A DNA stretch of 64,000 bases from Nitrospirota bacterium. Its GTDB lineage: Bacteria; UBA2233. The translations under genes and the position numbers were made by a program. Below, piece by piece: positions 25,907 through 34,775 of this stretch. Position 1 is the stretch's first letter; every line of letters begins with the position of its first letter. Location: contig WOZJ01000057.1 of NCBI GenBank assembly GCA_011620345.1, positions 1 to 64,000 of the forward strand, in the 5' to 3' direction. The notes beneath the pieces are model-generated. The model searched no databases. It was not told the origin of the DNA and saw only the letters and a program-made list of their open reading frames with translations.

Positions 25907-27289
25907 TTGGCCGAATCTCCTAATTTTTTAAGGACTGTATATCCCTATGCGTCATTCCCGAGGCTTGTTCTTGAGCCGGGGATTGCCCACCCCATCTGGA
26001 TTACCGATACTACCTTGCGTGATGGCCAGCAAGGCACGGGCCCGTTTGCCAAAGAGCACATGGTTGCCGTTTACAGGTTCTTGCACCGCCTTGGGGGGTC
26101 CAAGGGGGTTGTTCGGCAAACCGAGATGTTTGTCCAGCTTCAAGAAGACAGGCGTGCGATCGAGGCGTGCATCGAGCTTGGTTTGCCTTTTCCGAAGGTC
26201 GTAGGGTGGGTCAGGCCGAACGAGGCGGATCTTGTCTGGGCTAAAAGGCTTGGCCTTTTGGAAGTGGGTGTTTTAATGAGCGTGTCGGACAACCATATCT
26301 ACCGGAAGCTCCGCAAAGATCGGAAGAGTGTTCGGGAAACGTACCGAAGGAGCCTGGTGCAGGCGCTCGAAATGGGGCTGGATGTCAGCTTGCACCTAGA
26401 GGACGTTACCCGTTCGGACGTTTACGGCTTTCTCGTGCCCTTCCTTCAAGAGGTGCGCCGCCTCCAAGACGAGGCCGGCAGGCCCGTCGGCGTTCGGCTT
26501 TGCGATACGCTGGGGCTTGGAGTTCCACTCGATCGGACACCGCTCCCAAGGGGGGTTCCTGCTTTGGTTCGGACGGCCCTCGAAGAGGTTGGGTTATCTA
26601 GCGAACAGCTCGAGTGGCACGGCCACAACGATTTCCACATGGCCCAGGCAAACGCCTTGGCCGCCTGGGCTAGCGGCTGCTCCGGTGTCAACGGTACGTT
26701 CTTTGGGGTCGGTGAACGGGCGGGGAATACCCCGATTGATGCGCTTGTTTTGGCCTATATCGGGCTTAAAGGCGATGAGGACGGGATGGAGCCGGGCGTC
26801 CTTTCCGAGGCCGCAGCGTATTTCCAAGGAGCGATGGGGGTCTCGATTCCGGGGCGCTACCCGCTTTTCGGCAAAGAGGCGCTTAAAACAAAGGCCGGTA
26901 TTCATGCCTACGGGATGCTTAACGACGAGGAGACTTACAGCGCCTTCGATACGCACGCGCTTCTAGGGCTCAAGCCTAGCGTTACGGTCTCTAAGACCTC
27001 TGGCGTTTCAGGGGTGGCGCAATGGATTAACGCGCACTTTGGTCTTGAAGGAGACCTTTGCCTCACAAAGGAGACGAAGGAGGTTCGAGAGGTCTTTAGG
27101 GCCATCAAAGAGAGCTATGAAGCGGGAAGGGTTTTAGATTACCAAGATGCCGAGGTTCTTGAAATGGTAGAGGTTCACGCCCCCGGCCTTTACCAAAGAC
27201 TCACGGGCTTGCAACAAGACGGCCGTGTAGCAACGGGGGATATTGATTCACAACCAGGAGGGAAAGATGGAGCGAACGAACGTGATTGA
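25907..27289 (+). CDS. Probable Re-citrate synthase (homocitrate/isopropylmalate synthase family)
   Basis: An HMGL-like TIM-barrel acyltransferase of 460 residues. The catalytic block is WITDTTLRDGQQGTGPF near residue 30, and the metal-binding region is LEWHGHNDFHMAQANALAAW (about 240). The barrel is followed by a short helical tail; there is no LeuA allosteric domain. Members of this family include isopropylmalate, homocitrate and citramalate synthases and the anaerobic Re-face citrate synthase first shown in Clostridium kluyveri. It overlaps isocitrate dehydrogenase and is followed by malate dehydrogenase, fumarase and succinyl-CoA synthetase, so condensation of oxaloacetate with acetyl-CoA is the most economical role. 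Start is TTG with TAGGAG upstream. Homocitrate or citramalate synthase cannot be excluded by eye. Confidence 0.72.
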   Translation: MAESPNFLRTVYPYASFPRLVLEPGIAHPIWITDTTLRDGQQGTGPFAKEHMVAVYRFLHRLGGSKGVVRQTEMFVQLQEDRRAIEACIELGLPFPKVVGWVRPNEADLVWAKRLGLLEVGVLMSVSDNHIYRKLRKDRKSVRETYRRSLVQALEMGLDVSLHLEDVTRSDVYGFLVPFLQEVRRLQDEAGRPVGVRLCDTLGLGVPLDRTPLPRGVPALVRTALEEVGLSSEQLEWHGHNDFHMAQANALAAWASGCSGVNGTFFGVGERAGNTPIDALVLAYIGLKGDEDGMEPGVLSEAAAYFQGAMGVSIPGRYPLFGKEALKTKAGIHAYGMLNDEETYSAFDTHALLGLKPSVTVSKTSGVSGVAQWINAHFGLEGDLCLTKETKEVREVFRAIKESYEAGRVLDYQDAEVLEMVEVHAPGLYQRLTGLQQDGRVATGDIDSQPGGKDGANERD

Positions 27290-28469
27290 GAGGGCGAAGG
27301 AGCACTTCGCCGGCATTTTAAAGACACAGCTCGAGCGGCTCGAGCGGATCAGGAGCGAAGAGGGTTGGGTGGATTATGCAACCCTCAAGCCGATCGTCGT
27401 GGGCATTTTGGGGGGCGACGGGATCGGCCCGCACATCACGAACGAAGCAGTGAGAGTTCTAGAGGTCCTGCTCAAAGAAGAGATCGAGAGCGGGAAGATT
27501 GAATTCCGTACGATCGACGGGCTTACGATCGAGCGGCGGGTAGAGGTAATGAAGCCGATCCCGGATGAGGTCCTGGCCGAAATCAAGAAGTGTCAGGTGT
27601 TGCTCAAGGGCCCCACGACAACCCCGAAGAAGGGCGACCCTTGGCCGAACATCGAAAGCGCAAACGTGGCCATGCGAAAAGAGCTCGACTTGTTCGCCAA
27701 TGTAAGGCCAGTGAGGGTGCCCAAAGAGGGCATCGACTGGATTTTCTTCAGGGAAAACACCGAAGATGTCTACGCGCTTGGGTCCGACGGCATCGAAGTC
27801 ACGCCCGAAATGGCGATCGATTTCAAGCTGACCACGAGGCCCGGTTCCGAAAGGATCGCCCGGCTTGCCTTTGAACACGCCAAGAAGGTTAAGAAAACTC
27901 GCGTGACGGCCGTAACGAAGGCCAACGTCGTCAAGACAACCGACGGGATGTTCCTGCACACGTTCTACGACGTCGCCAAGGAATACCCGGACATCCAGGC
28001 GGACGACTGGTTCATCGACATCATGACAGCAAAGCTTGTGGACACAAAGCGTCGCACAGACTTTCAGGTGCTCGTTTTGCCCAACCTTTACGGGGACATT
28101 CTCACGGATGAAGCGGCCGAGTTCCAGGGCGGCGTCGGGACGGCGGGCAGCGCCAACATCGGCAAGCGCTACGCGATGTTCGAGGCGATCCACGGCAGCG
28201 CTCCCCGCATGGTTCAGGAGGGCCGTGCCCAGTATGCCGACCCTGCAAGTATGATCCGGGCCTCGGCCATGATGCTCCAACACATCGGCTACTCCGAGCT
28301 TGCCGAAAAGCTCGAAATGGCGCTCGATATCTGCGGCCAGTTCGAAAAGAAGCTCATCATTACAGGAAGGTCCACGGGAGTAACGGGCCGGGAGTACTGC
28401 GACTACATCTTGAAGACAATGGCCGATCCGAACTTGAAATCTCGTTGGGAAGCCTGCCAGAAGGCATAG
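27267..28469 (+). CDS. icd: Isocitrate dehydrogenase (isocitrate/isopropylmalate dehydrogenase family)
   Basis: Oxidative decarboxylation of isocitrate to 2-oxoglutarate, with NAD or NADP. Family blocks seen are GILGGDGIGPHIT, LLKGPTTTPKKGD, FRENTEDVYALGSDG (substrate Arg/Glu), VTAVTKANVVKTTDGMF, DIMTAKLVDTKRRTDFQVL, LPNLYGDILTDEAAEFQGG and MFEAIHGSAPRM. From the ATG at 27267, behind AGGAGGG, it has 400 residues. It starts 23 bases inside the upstream synthase gene, implying coupled translation. The coenzyme-selecting residues after HGSAP (Arg-Met) differ from the Lys-Tyr of E. coli NADP enzymes, so the cofactor is open. A 3-isopropylmalate dehydrogenase is less likely given the neighbours. 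Confidence 0.88.
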   Translation: MERTNVIERAKEHFAGILKTQLERLERIRSEEGWVDYATLKPIVVGILGGDGIGPHITNEAVRVLEVLLKEEIESGKIEFRTIDGLTIERRVEVMKPIPDEVLAEIKKCQVLLKGPTTTPKKGDPWPNIESANVAMRKELDLFANVRPVRVPKEGIDWIFFRENTEDVYALGSDGIEVTPEMAIDFKLTTRPGSERIARLAFEHAKKVKKTRVTAVTKANVVKTTDGMFLHTFYDVAKEYPDIQADDWFIDIMTAKLVDTKRRTDFQVLVLPNLYGDILTDEAAEFQGGVGTAGSANIGKRYAMFEAIHGSAPRMVQEGRAQYADPASMIRASAMMLQHIGYSELAEKLEMALDICGQFEKKLIITGRSTGVTGREYCDYILKTMADPNLKSRWEACQKA

Positions 28470-28514
28470 AGTTTAGGCTTGATCGCACACGAAAAACAAA
28501 AAGGAGGACAAGCC

Positions 28515-29438
28515 ATGGCACGCAAGAAGATCGCCGTTATCGGAGCTGGAAACGTCGGAGCTACAACGGCTTTGCTGTTGCAAGAAAAGGCGTTGGGCGA
28601 CATTGTCCTGTATGACGTCGCGGAGGGCATTCCCCAGGGCAAGGCCCTCGACTTGATGGAGAAGACCCCGATCGACGGGACGGACGTGAAGGTGACCGGA
28701 ACGAACAGCTACGACGATATCCAGGGTGCCGACATCGTCATAGTTACGGCAGGCATGGCCAGGAAGCCCGGGATGAGCAGGGAAGACCTGCTTGCCAAGA
28801 ACAAGGAAATCATGACCAACGTTGCAACGAACCTTAAGCGGGTCGCTCCGGACGCCTTTACTATCGTCGTGTCCAACCCGTTGGACATTATGGTCTATCT
28901 CTGCAACAAGATCCTGCAGCCCAAGTCTAACAAGATCATGGGCATGGCGGGTGTCCTGGACACCATCCGCTTTAGGACATTCGTGGCGATGGAGCTGAAC
29001 GTGAGCGTCGAGAGCGTCCATGGACTTGTGTTGGGAGGCCACGGCGACGACATGGTCCCGTTGATCCGGTACTGCTTTGTCGGCGGGATCCCTCTTGCGC
29101 AGCTTCTTTCCAAGGAGCGGATCGACGCGATCGTCGAGCGGACGCGCAAAGGCGGCGGGGAGATCGTGGCGTTGCTTAAAACGGGAAGCGCCTTTTACGC
29201 GCCCGCCGCGGCCGTCGTGAAGATGGCCGAATCCATCCTGCTGGACAAAAAGATGATCCTTCCTTGCGCGGCCTATTTGAAGGGCGAGTACGGCGAAGAT
29301 GGGATCTTCGTCGGCGTGCCCGCGATCCTTGGCGCAAACGGCGTCGAGAAGGTGGTAGAGCTAGAGTTGAGCGACGAAGAGAAGGCGATGTTCAAGAAAT
29401 CCGCCTCCCGGGTAAGGGAATACATTAAGGAAGTCTAA
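28515..29438 (+). CDS. mdh: Malate dehydrogenase (LDH-like type)
   Basis: Interconverts malate and oxaloacetate with NAD. It has 307 residues. The nucleotide loop is KIAVIGAGNVGATTALLL. The substrate-specificity loop GMARKPGMSREDLL has the Arg pair typical of malate rather than lactate dehydrogenases. NPLDIMVY and the catalytic His in LGGHGDDMVPL follow. The C-terminus is LGANGVEKVVEL. The ATG at 28515 has AAGGAGG 7 bases upstream. It follows icd by 45 bases and ends just before a strong hairpin terminator. Confidence 0.95.
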   Translation: MARKKIAVIGAGNVGATTALLLQEKALGDIVLYDVAEGIPQGKALDLMEKTPIDGTDVKVTGTNSYDDIQGADIVIVTAGMARKPGMSREDLLAKNKEIMTNVATNLKRVAPDAFTIVVSNPLDIMVYLCNKILQPKSNKIMGMAGVLDTIRFRTFVAMELNVSVESVHGLVLGGHGDDMVPLIRYCFVGGIPLAQLLSKERIDAIVERTRKGGGEIVALLKTGSAFYAPAAAVVKMAESILLDKKMILPCAAYLKGEYGEDGIFVGVPAILGANGVEKVVELELSDEEKAMFKKSASRVREYIKEV

Positions 29439-29458
29439 CCGCGCTTCTTTGGTTTTTT

Positions 29459-29497
29459 GGCAACCCCAGGGCCTTGTCGCCCTGGGGTTGCCTTTGT
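29459..29497 (+). terminator. Strong hairpin between mdh and fumA
   Basis: A perfect 13-base stem, GGCAACCCCAGGG (29459-29471) with CCCTGGGGTTGCC (29480-29492), has an 8-base loop and is followed by TTTGTTT. It lies between the mdh stop and the TTG start of the fumarase alpha gene. It should terminate most upstream transcripts or act as an mRNA stabiliser. Confidence 0.8.
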
Positions 29498-29531
29498 TTC
29501 AAGACAACCAAGCATCAAAGGAGGCCAAACG

Positions 29532-30377
29532 TTGGCCATCAGAGAGATTGATACGTCGCTGCTTCGGGATGCTATCGCGTCAATGGCCGTCGAGATCAAC
29601 CATACCCTCCCGGCCGATGTCGAGCGTGCGCTTATCGACGCAAAATCGCGCGAAGTCTCCCCCCAGGGTCTGCAGGTTCTAGACGAGCTGATCGAGAACG
29701 CAGGGATTGCCAAGGAAGGGGTGTTCCCTCTGTGTCAGGATACGGGGTTTGCCGTCGTGTTCCTCGAGGTGGGCCAGGACGTGCATTTCTTGGGCGCAAA
29801 CCTCAAGGAGGCGATCGAAGAAGGGATAAGGAAGGGCTACAAGGAAGGATACTTGAGGAAATCCATTTGCCATCCGTTCACAAGGAAAAACACCTCCGAC
29901 AACACGCCTGCCGTCATCCACACCGAGATCGTCCCGGGCGACAGGGTGAAGCTTACGCTCGTGGCCAAGGGTGGAGGCTCGGAGAACATGTCGCGGGTGA
30001 CGATGCTCGCCCCCTCCGATGGCTGGGAAGGGGTGAAGCGTTTTGTCGTGAAGCGCGCCGAAGAAGCGGGCTCCAACCCTTGCCCGCCGATCATCGTGGG
30101 CGTGGGTATCGGTGGAACGTTCGAGAAAGCCGCGTTGTTGGCCAAAAAAGCGCTCCTTCGCAACGTTGGCGAACCCAGCGCCGACCCAGAGGTTGCGCGG
30201 ATGGAACAGGAGCTGTTCGAGGCGATCAACGCGCTCGGTGTCGGGCCTCAAGGCCTTGGAGGGCGTGTCACGGCGCTTGGAGTCCTGGTAGAGATGATGC
30301 CATGCCACATCGCCAGCCTGCCCGTGGCCGTGAACATCCAGTGCCACAGCGCTAGGCACAAGAGCGTCGTGATATAA
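29532..30377 (+). CDS. fumA: Class I fumarate hydratase, alpha subunit
   Basis: N-terminal half of the two-subunit iron-sulfur fumarase that hydrates fumarate to malate; 281 residues. Conserved cluster Cys are in FPLCQDTGFAVVF (about residue 70), in EAGSNPCPPIIVGVGIGG (about 185) and near the C-terminus in NIQCHSARH. HPFTRKNTSDNTPAVIH is a further family block. The TTG at 29532 has AAAGGAGG 7 bases upstream, which decides the start; the frame is open further up through the hairpin. The beta subunit follows after 15 bases. The tartrate dehydratase alpha subunit (TtdA) is related, but the neighbours favour fumarase. The O2-labile cluster fits an anaerobic or microaerobic cell. Confidence 0.92.
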   Translation: MAIREIDTSLLRDAIASMAVEINHTLPADVERALIDAKSREVSPQGLQVLDELIENAGIAKEGVFPLCQDTGFAVVFLEVGQDVHFLGANLKEAIEEGIRKGYKEGYLRKSICHPFTRKNTSDNTPAVIHTEIVPGDRVKLTLVAKGGGSENMSRVTMLAPSDGWEGVKRFVVKRAEEAGSNPCPPIIVGVGIGGTFEKAALLAKKALLRNVGEPSADPEVARMEQELFEAINALGVGPQGLGGRVTALGVLVEMMPCHIASLPVAVNIQCHSARHKSVVI

Positions 30378-30392
30378 GGAGGATAAATAGGA

Positions 30393-30965
30393 ATGCTCAA
30401 GCAAGAGGATGGCAAATGGCTGCTTTCCGCCCCTGTTGCAGACGAAGACGTGATGCAACTCAAAGCGGGCGAGAGGGTGTTTATCTCGGGCAAGATCTAT
30501 ACGGGCAGGGATGCGGCCCACAAGCGCTTGATCGAGGCCCTCAACCGGGGGGAGGCCTCTCCCTTTGACCTTCAAGGTCAAATCATTTACTATGTTGGGC
30601 CTAGCCCCACCAAGCCTGGTCAGGCTATCGGGGCCTGTGGGCCTACGACCAGCTACCGGATGGACGCCTACGCCCCGCTTCTGATTGAAAAAGGACTGAA
30701 GGTGATGATCGGCAAAGGGATGCGCGCCCAGACGGTCAAAGATGCGATGACAAAGCACAAGGCCGCCTATCTCGCCGCAACGGGCGGGGCTGGCGCGCTC
30801 TTGGCAAAGGCCGTGAAAGAAGCCCGCGTGATCGCATACGACGATCTGGGTCCGGAGGCGATCCGGGAGCTTGTAGTAGAGAACCTGCCCGCAATCGTAA
30901 TCAACGACGTGTTTGGGGCCGACCTCTACGAGATGGGCGTTAAGGCCTACCGGCTGGCCGTATAA
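30393..30965 (+). CDS. fumB: Class I fumarate hydratase, beta subunit
   Basis: C-terminal half of the two-subunit fumarase, 190 residues. Landmarks are GERVFISGKIYTGRDAAHKR, IIYYVGPSPTKPGQAIGACG, PTTSYRMDAYAPLLIEKGLK and MIGKGMRAQTV, all parts of the swivelling domain that contacts the cluster. The C-terminal part, DDLGPEAIRELVVENLPAIV, is typical. AAGGAGG lies just upstream of the ATG. The symbol is used here for the beta subunit, not for the E. coli fused isozyme FumB. The gap of 138 bases to sucC contains no clear terminator. Confidence 0.92.
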   Translation: MLKQEDGKWLLSAPVADEDVMQLKAGERVFISGKIYTGRDAAHKRLIEALNRGEASPFDLQGQIIYYVGPSPTKPGQAIGACGPTTSYRMDAYAPLLIEKGLKVMIGKGMRAQTVKDAMTKHKAAYLAATGGAGALLAKAVKEARVIAYDDLGPEAIRELVVENLPAIVINDVFGADLYEMGVKAYRLAV

Positions 30966-31103
30966 CGAAGCAAGTATTTTGTATTTTAAGGAGCGGCTTT
31001 AGGGCGGGCCGTAACGCGCATGCTTTCGAATATGCTTTTCTCGGGTAGTTCCCCTGGCTTCCGGGCTGGGTGCGGATTGAAACAAACGAAGAGAGGAAGC
31101 TAG

Positions 31104-32270
31104 ATGAATATACATGAATACCAAGCCAAAGAACTGTTCAAGTCTTTCGGCATTGCCGTTCCTAGAGGGCAGCTTGTAGAGACTCCCCAAGAGGCGCTGG
31201 CAGCGGCAAAAGCGCTCGGTACGTTTCCTGTCGTCCTTAAGGCCCAAGTGCATGCTGGCGGCAGAGGGAAGGCAGGAGGCGTCAAGCTGGCCCGCTCACT
31301 CGAAGAGGTCCAGGAGTTAGCTTCCCAAATACTCGGCATGAAGCTCGTGACCCGCCAAACGGGGCCGAAGGGCAAAATCGTCCGCAAGCTGCTCGTCGAG
31401 GAGGGGCTCGAGATTCAAAAGGAGCTTTACCTGGCTTCGCTCGTTGACCGCCAAAAAGAACGCGTGGTCGTTATGGCCAGCACCGAAGGCGGCATGGAAA
31501 TCGAAGAAGTGGCCAAGGAAACGCCAGAAAAGATCTTTCAGGTGCATGTCGACCCGGCTTACGGCCTTTTGGGGTACGAGGCCAAAGGCCTGGCGCTCAA
31601 GCTTGGGTTGGGCCAAGACCTGGTCGCCCAAGGTACGAAGACAATCCAAGGCCTTTTTAGGGCAATGATCGAGCTCGACTGCCAGATGGCCGAGATCAAC
31701 CCGCTGATCGTTACGAAGGACGGCAAGGTGCTGGCACTCGATGCCAAGGTGGTGTTCGAGGACAACGGCCTATTTCGCCATTCCAACCTGCAGGGCCTAC
31801 TCGATGAGTTCGAAGAAGACCCCAAAGAGCTCGTGGCAAGAAAGCAGGGCATTAACTACATCAGCGTGGACGGGAACATCGGATGCCTCGTGAACGGGGC
31901 TGGGCTTGCGATGGCCACGATGGACATCGTCAAGCTCTTTGGCGGAGAGCCGGCAAACTTCCTGGATGTGGGCGGCGGCGCCTCAAAAGACCAGATTAGT
32001 GAGGCCTTTCGGCTCATCCTCCAAGACGAGCGAGTCAAAGGAATCCTTGTGAACATCTTTGGCGGGATCCTGCGCTGCGATGAGCTGGCAAAGGGGATCA
32101 CCGAGGCGGCCAAGGAGATTGAGCTTTCCGTACCTCTCGTTGTACGGCTCGAGGGGACGAACGCGCCGGAGGGAAGGGAAATTTTAAAAGCCTCCGGGCT
32201 TGCGATCATCCCTGCCGCCAACATGGCGGATGCGGCCAAAAGGATCGTTCAAGCCGTTAGTCCGGCTTAA
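31104..32270 (+). CDS. sucC: Succinyl-CoA synthetase, beta subunit
   Basis: ATP-grasp subunit that forms the nucleotide site of succinyl-CoA ligase; 388 residues. [17 protein letters not shown] is the classic N-terminus, followed by [39 protein letters not shown], and the succinate/CoA-side block [17 protein letters not shown] and [17 protein letters not shown], ending [14 protein letters not shown]. The ATG at 31104 has GAGGAAG upstream. sucD follows after 32 bases. In the context of a Re-citrate synthase TCA set it may run in either direction. Confidence 0.97.
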   Translation: MNIHEYQAKELFKSFGIAVPRGQLVETPQEALAAAKALGTFPVVLKAQVHAGGRGKAGGVKLARSLEEVQELASQILGMKLVTRQTGPKGKIVRKLLVEEGLEIQKELYLASLVDRQKERVVVMASTEGGMEIEEVAKETPEKIFQVHVDPAYGLLGYEAKGLALKLGLGQDLVAQGTKTIQGLFRAMIELDCQMAEINPLIVTKDGKVLALDAKVVFEDNGLFRHSNLQGLLDEFEEDPKELVARKQGINYISVDGNIGCLVNGAGLAMATMDIVKLFGGEPANFLDVGGGASKDQISEAFRLILQDERVKGILVNIFGGILRCDELAKGITEAAKEIELSVPLVVRLEGTNAPEGREILKASGLAIIPAANMADAAKRIVQAVSPA

Positions 32271-32302
32271 GGCCATACGCAAGGATAAGGAAAGGAGCGA
32301 AG

Positions 32303-33187
32303 ATGGCAATTTGGGTGGATGAGAACACGCGTGTTCTGACGCAGGGTATTACAGGGCGTAACGGTGCCTTCCATACGCGTCAGTGTTTGGCCTACGGGAC
32401 AAAAATTGTGGCCGGCGCGACACCCGGCAAGGGCGGAGAAACCTTTGACGGGAAAATTCCGGTATTCGACGGGGTTCATCAGGCACTGAAAGAGGTCGAA
32501 GCGGAAGCAAGTATGATCTTCGTCCCCGCCCCGGCCGCAGCGGATGCCATTATGGAGGCGGCGGACGCCGGAATCAAGGTGATCGTGTGCATTACCGAAG
32601 GGATTCCCGTGCTGGACATGGTTCGGGTAAAACGCTTCCTTGTAGATCATCCGGCCATTTTGATCGGCCCCAACTGCCCCGGCATTATCAGCGCGGAGCG
32701 CTCGAAGCTAGGCATCATGCCGGGTTACATCCATAAGCGCGGCACAATCGGAGTTGTTTCGCGCTCCGGGACGCTCACCTACGAGGCCGTTTACCAACTA
32801 AGCGCGCTCGGGTTCGGCCAGAGCACCTGCGTGGGCATGGGGGGCGACCCTGTCCATGGAGTTGGGTTCATTGACGTCCTCAAGGCCTTCCAAGACGACC
32901 CCGAGACAGAAGGCATCGTCTTGATCGGAGAGATCGGCGGCTCGGACGAAGAGGCGGCGGCGGCCTTCATCAAGGAGAACGTCACCAAGCCCGTCGTTGC
33001 GTTCGTGGCCGGGAGGACGGCACCTGCCGGAAAACGCATGGGCCATGCGGGTGCGATCATTATGGGGTCTTCCGGGACGGCGGCGCACAAAATCGAGACG
33101 TTCGAGCGTTGCGGTATCCGCGTGGCCGAGAACCCGGCCGTGATCGGCGAGGCGATGAAACGCGCCCTGGATGAGGCAAAAAGATAG
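32303..33187 (+). CDS. sucD: Succinyl-CoA synthetase, alpha subunit
   Basis: CoA-binding and phosphohistidine subunit, 294 residues. N-terminal block [20 protein letters not shown] binds Co[21 protein letters not shown] and [17 protein letters not shown] follow. The phosphorylated His is in [24 protein letters not shown] precedes the ATG. It pairs with sucC and is followed by ndk after 22 bases, which fits nucleotide exchange between GTP and ATP pools. Confidence 0.97.
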   Translation: MAIWVDENTRVLTQGITGRNGAFHTRQCLAYGTKIVAGATPGKGGETFDGKIPVFDGVHQALKEVEAEASMIFVPAPAAADAIMEAADAGIKVIVCITEGIPVLDMVRVKRFLVDHPAILIGPNCPGIISAERSKLGIMPGYIHKRGTIGVVSRSGTLTYEAVYQLSALGFGQSTCVGMGGDPVHGVGFIDVLKAFQDDPETEGIVLIGEIGGSDEEAAAAFIKENVTKPVVAFVAGRTAPAGKRMGHAGAIIMGSSGTAAHKIETFERCGIRVAENPAVIGEAMKRALDEAKR

Positions 33188-33209
33188 TCATAGAACATAG
33201 GAGGCCTAG

Positions 33210-33641
33210 GTGGCGGGGTTAAAAGAACGAACGCTTTGTATTATCAAGCCGGATGCCGTGGCCAAGAAGGCTATAGGCGGGATTGTGGCGATGCTCGAGA
33301 AGGAGGGATTCGACATCCTGGGGCTTCGAATGATTCGGCTTACGATGGATGACGCGATGGCTTTCTACGTCGTCCACAAAGAGCGCCCCTTTTACGGCCC
33401 CCTTGCACAATTCATGGCGTCCGGCCCGATCGTTGCGATGGCCCTCGAAAAAGAGGGCGCAATTGCGGGCTTAAGGCGGCTCATGGGAGCGACCGATTCG
33501 AGGAAGGCCGAAGAAGGGACGATTAGGGCAAAATTTGGCACGGACATCGAGCGTAACGCTGTGCATGGATCGGACAGCCCCGAATCCGCCCGCTTCGAGA
33601 TCCCGTTTTTTTTCTCGCAGAGCGACTTGCAACCTATGTAG
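33210..33641 (+). CDS. ndk: Nucleoside diphosphate kinase
   Basis: Transfers gamma-phosphate between nucleoside triphosphates and diphosphates through a phosphohistidine. 143 residues. ERTLCIIKPDAVAKK opens the protein and the active site His is in NAVHGSDSPESA. RRLMGATDSRKAEEGTIRAK binds the nucleotide. The GTG start has AGGAGG upstream. It sits directly after sucCD, as in several anaerobic lineages, and rlmN follows after 21 bases. Confidence 0.96.
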   Translation: MAGLKERTLCIIKPDAVAKKAIGGIVAMLEKEGFDILGLRMIRLTMDDAMAFYVVHKERPFYGPLAQFMASGPIVAMALEKEGAIAGLRRLMGATDSRKAEEGTIRAKFGTDIERNAVHGSDSPESARFEIPFFFSQSDLQPM

Positions 33642-33662
33642 GACGCGTAGGGCAAAAAACCG

Positions 33663-34757
33663 ATGGGCCAAGACCTTCCAAGCCAAGCTTGTCTAGGGAA
33701 CGCTCCAAGCCTGTACGGCTTTGGCTCAATAGAGCTTCAAGGGCTTGTTTGTGGGCTTGGGGAGCCAGAATTCCGCGCCAACCAGCTGATCGGATGGCTC
33801 TATGCCCGCCCGATAGGCACGTTTTCGGAGATGACGGACATCCCGAAGCCGCTTAGGCAAACGCTCGAGAAAAGGTATCGTCTGATGCCTTTCTACCCGA
33901 CCGCAAAGAAAGGCACCTCGGATGGGGTGCTCAAGTGGGCGTTCGAGATCGAGGGCGGGGGGATCATCGAGAGCGTCTATATCCCAGGGGAGGGGAAGGA
34001 TACGTTGTGTCTATCCTCTCAGGCCGGGTGCGCCCTCGATTGTGCGTTTTGCGCGACCGCCAAGGTTGGGTTCAGAAGGAACCTGCGCCTCGAGGAAATC
34101 GTGGGCCAACTCATGCATGCCGTATTCGAGCTGGGGCGTCCGGCCATCCGCCGCATCGTCTTCATGGGGATGGGCGAACCCTTGTTGAACGTAGAAAACA
34201 TACTTCGTGCGATTGAAATTTTTACTCTGCCCTCGGGCCTTGGATTTTCCCCTAGTCGAATCACTGTTTCTAGCTCTGGTGTTGTTCCCGGCATCGTAGA
34301 GCTTTCAAAAAAAGCCCCAGGAGTGGGGCTGGCCGTATCGTTAAACGCTCCAGACGACGAGCGGCGGGCAAAGGTGATGAGTATCGCAAAGAAATACCCA
34401 CTCAAGGACCTCTTCGAGGCCCTTAGGGCATGGACACGGACAACCAAGGCTCCCGTGACGCTCGAGTACGTCCTACTGCCTGGGTTCAATATGGCTCTCG
34501 AGGATGCCCCCAAGCTTGTGTCGCTTGTCAGGGGCCTTCCTTGCAAGATCAACCTAATTCCTTTCAACCCCTTCCCGGGGGCTTCTTTCCGCCCCCCCTC
34601 GGATGACGAGGTTGACGCGTTTGCAAATAGTTTGCATGCCAAAGGCCTACGCGTTCAAATCCGCAGGTCCCGAGGGCTCGGAGCGCTGGCTGCCTGCGGC
34701 CAGCTCGGTGCCGGGTTGCTTGCAGGGCCAAGGCGTCTCAAAGCCCTTTCCGGGTGA
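33663..34757 (+). CDS. rlmN: Dual-specificity rRNA/tRNA methyltransferase RlmN
   Basis: Radical-SAM enzyme that methylates C2 of A2503 in 23S rRNA and A37 of some tRNAs. 364 residues. The cluster motif is CALDCAFCATAKVGF (Cys-x3-Cys-x2-Cys). The N-terminal adapter domain has QLIGWLYARPI. ESVYIPGEGKDTLCLSSQAG and FMGMGEPLLNV follow. The methyl-carrying C-terminal Cys is in GLGALAACGQLGAG, so this is a full RlmN. Cfr shares these Cys, but the adapter fits RlmN better and there is no resistance context. It is co-oriented with ndk and the following lipid kinase. Confidence 0.94.
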   Translation: MGQDLPSQACLGNAPSLYGFGSIELQGLVCGLGEPEFRANQLIGWLYARPIGTFSEMTDIPKPLRQTLEKRYRLMPFYPTAKKGTSDGVLKWAFEIEGGGIIESVYIPGEGKDTLCLSSQAGCALDCAFCATAKVGFRRNLRLEEIVGQLMHAVFELGRPAIRRIVFMGMGEPLLNVENILRAIEIFTLPSGLGFSPSRITVSSSGVVPGIVELSKKAPGVGLAVSLNAPDDERRAKVMSIAKKYPLKDLFEALRAWTRTTKAPVTLEYVLLPGFNMALEDAPKLVSLVRGLPCKINLIPFNPFPGASFRPPSDDEVDAFANSLHAKGLRVQIRRSRGLGALAACGQLGAGLLAGPRRLKALSG

Positions 34758-34775
34758 GCGAAAGAGGGTGGGGTG

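Noticed and set aside
27459..28283. A 274-codon open frame on the minus strand
   Set aside because: Antisense to isocitrate dehydrogenase and without a domain or ribosome site.
29679..30758. A 359-codon open frame on the minus strand
   Set aside because: Antisense to both fumarase subunits; His/Arg-rich shadow composition and no domain.
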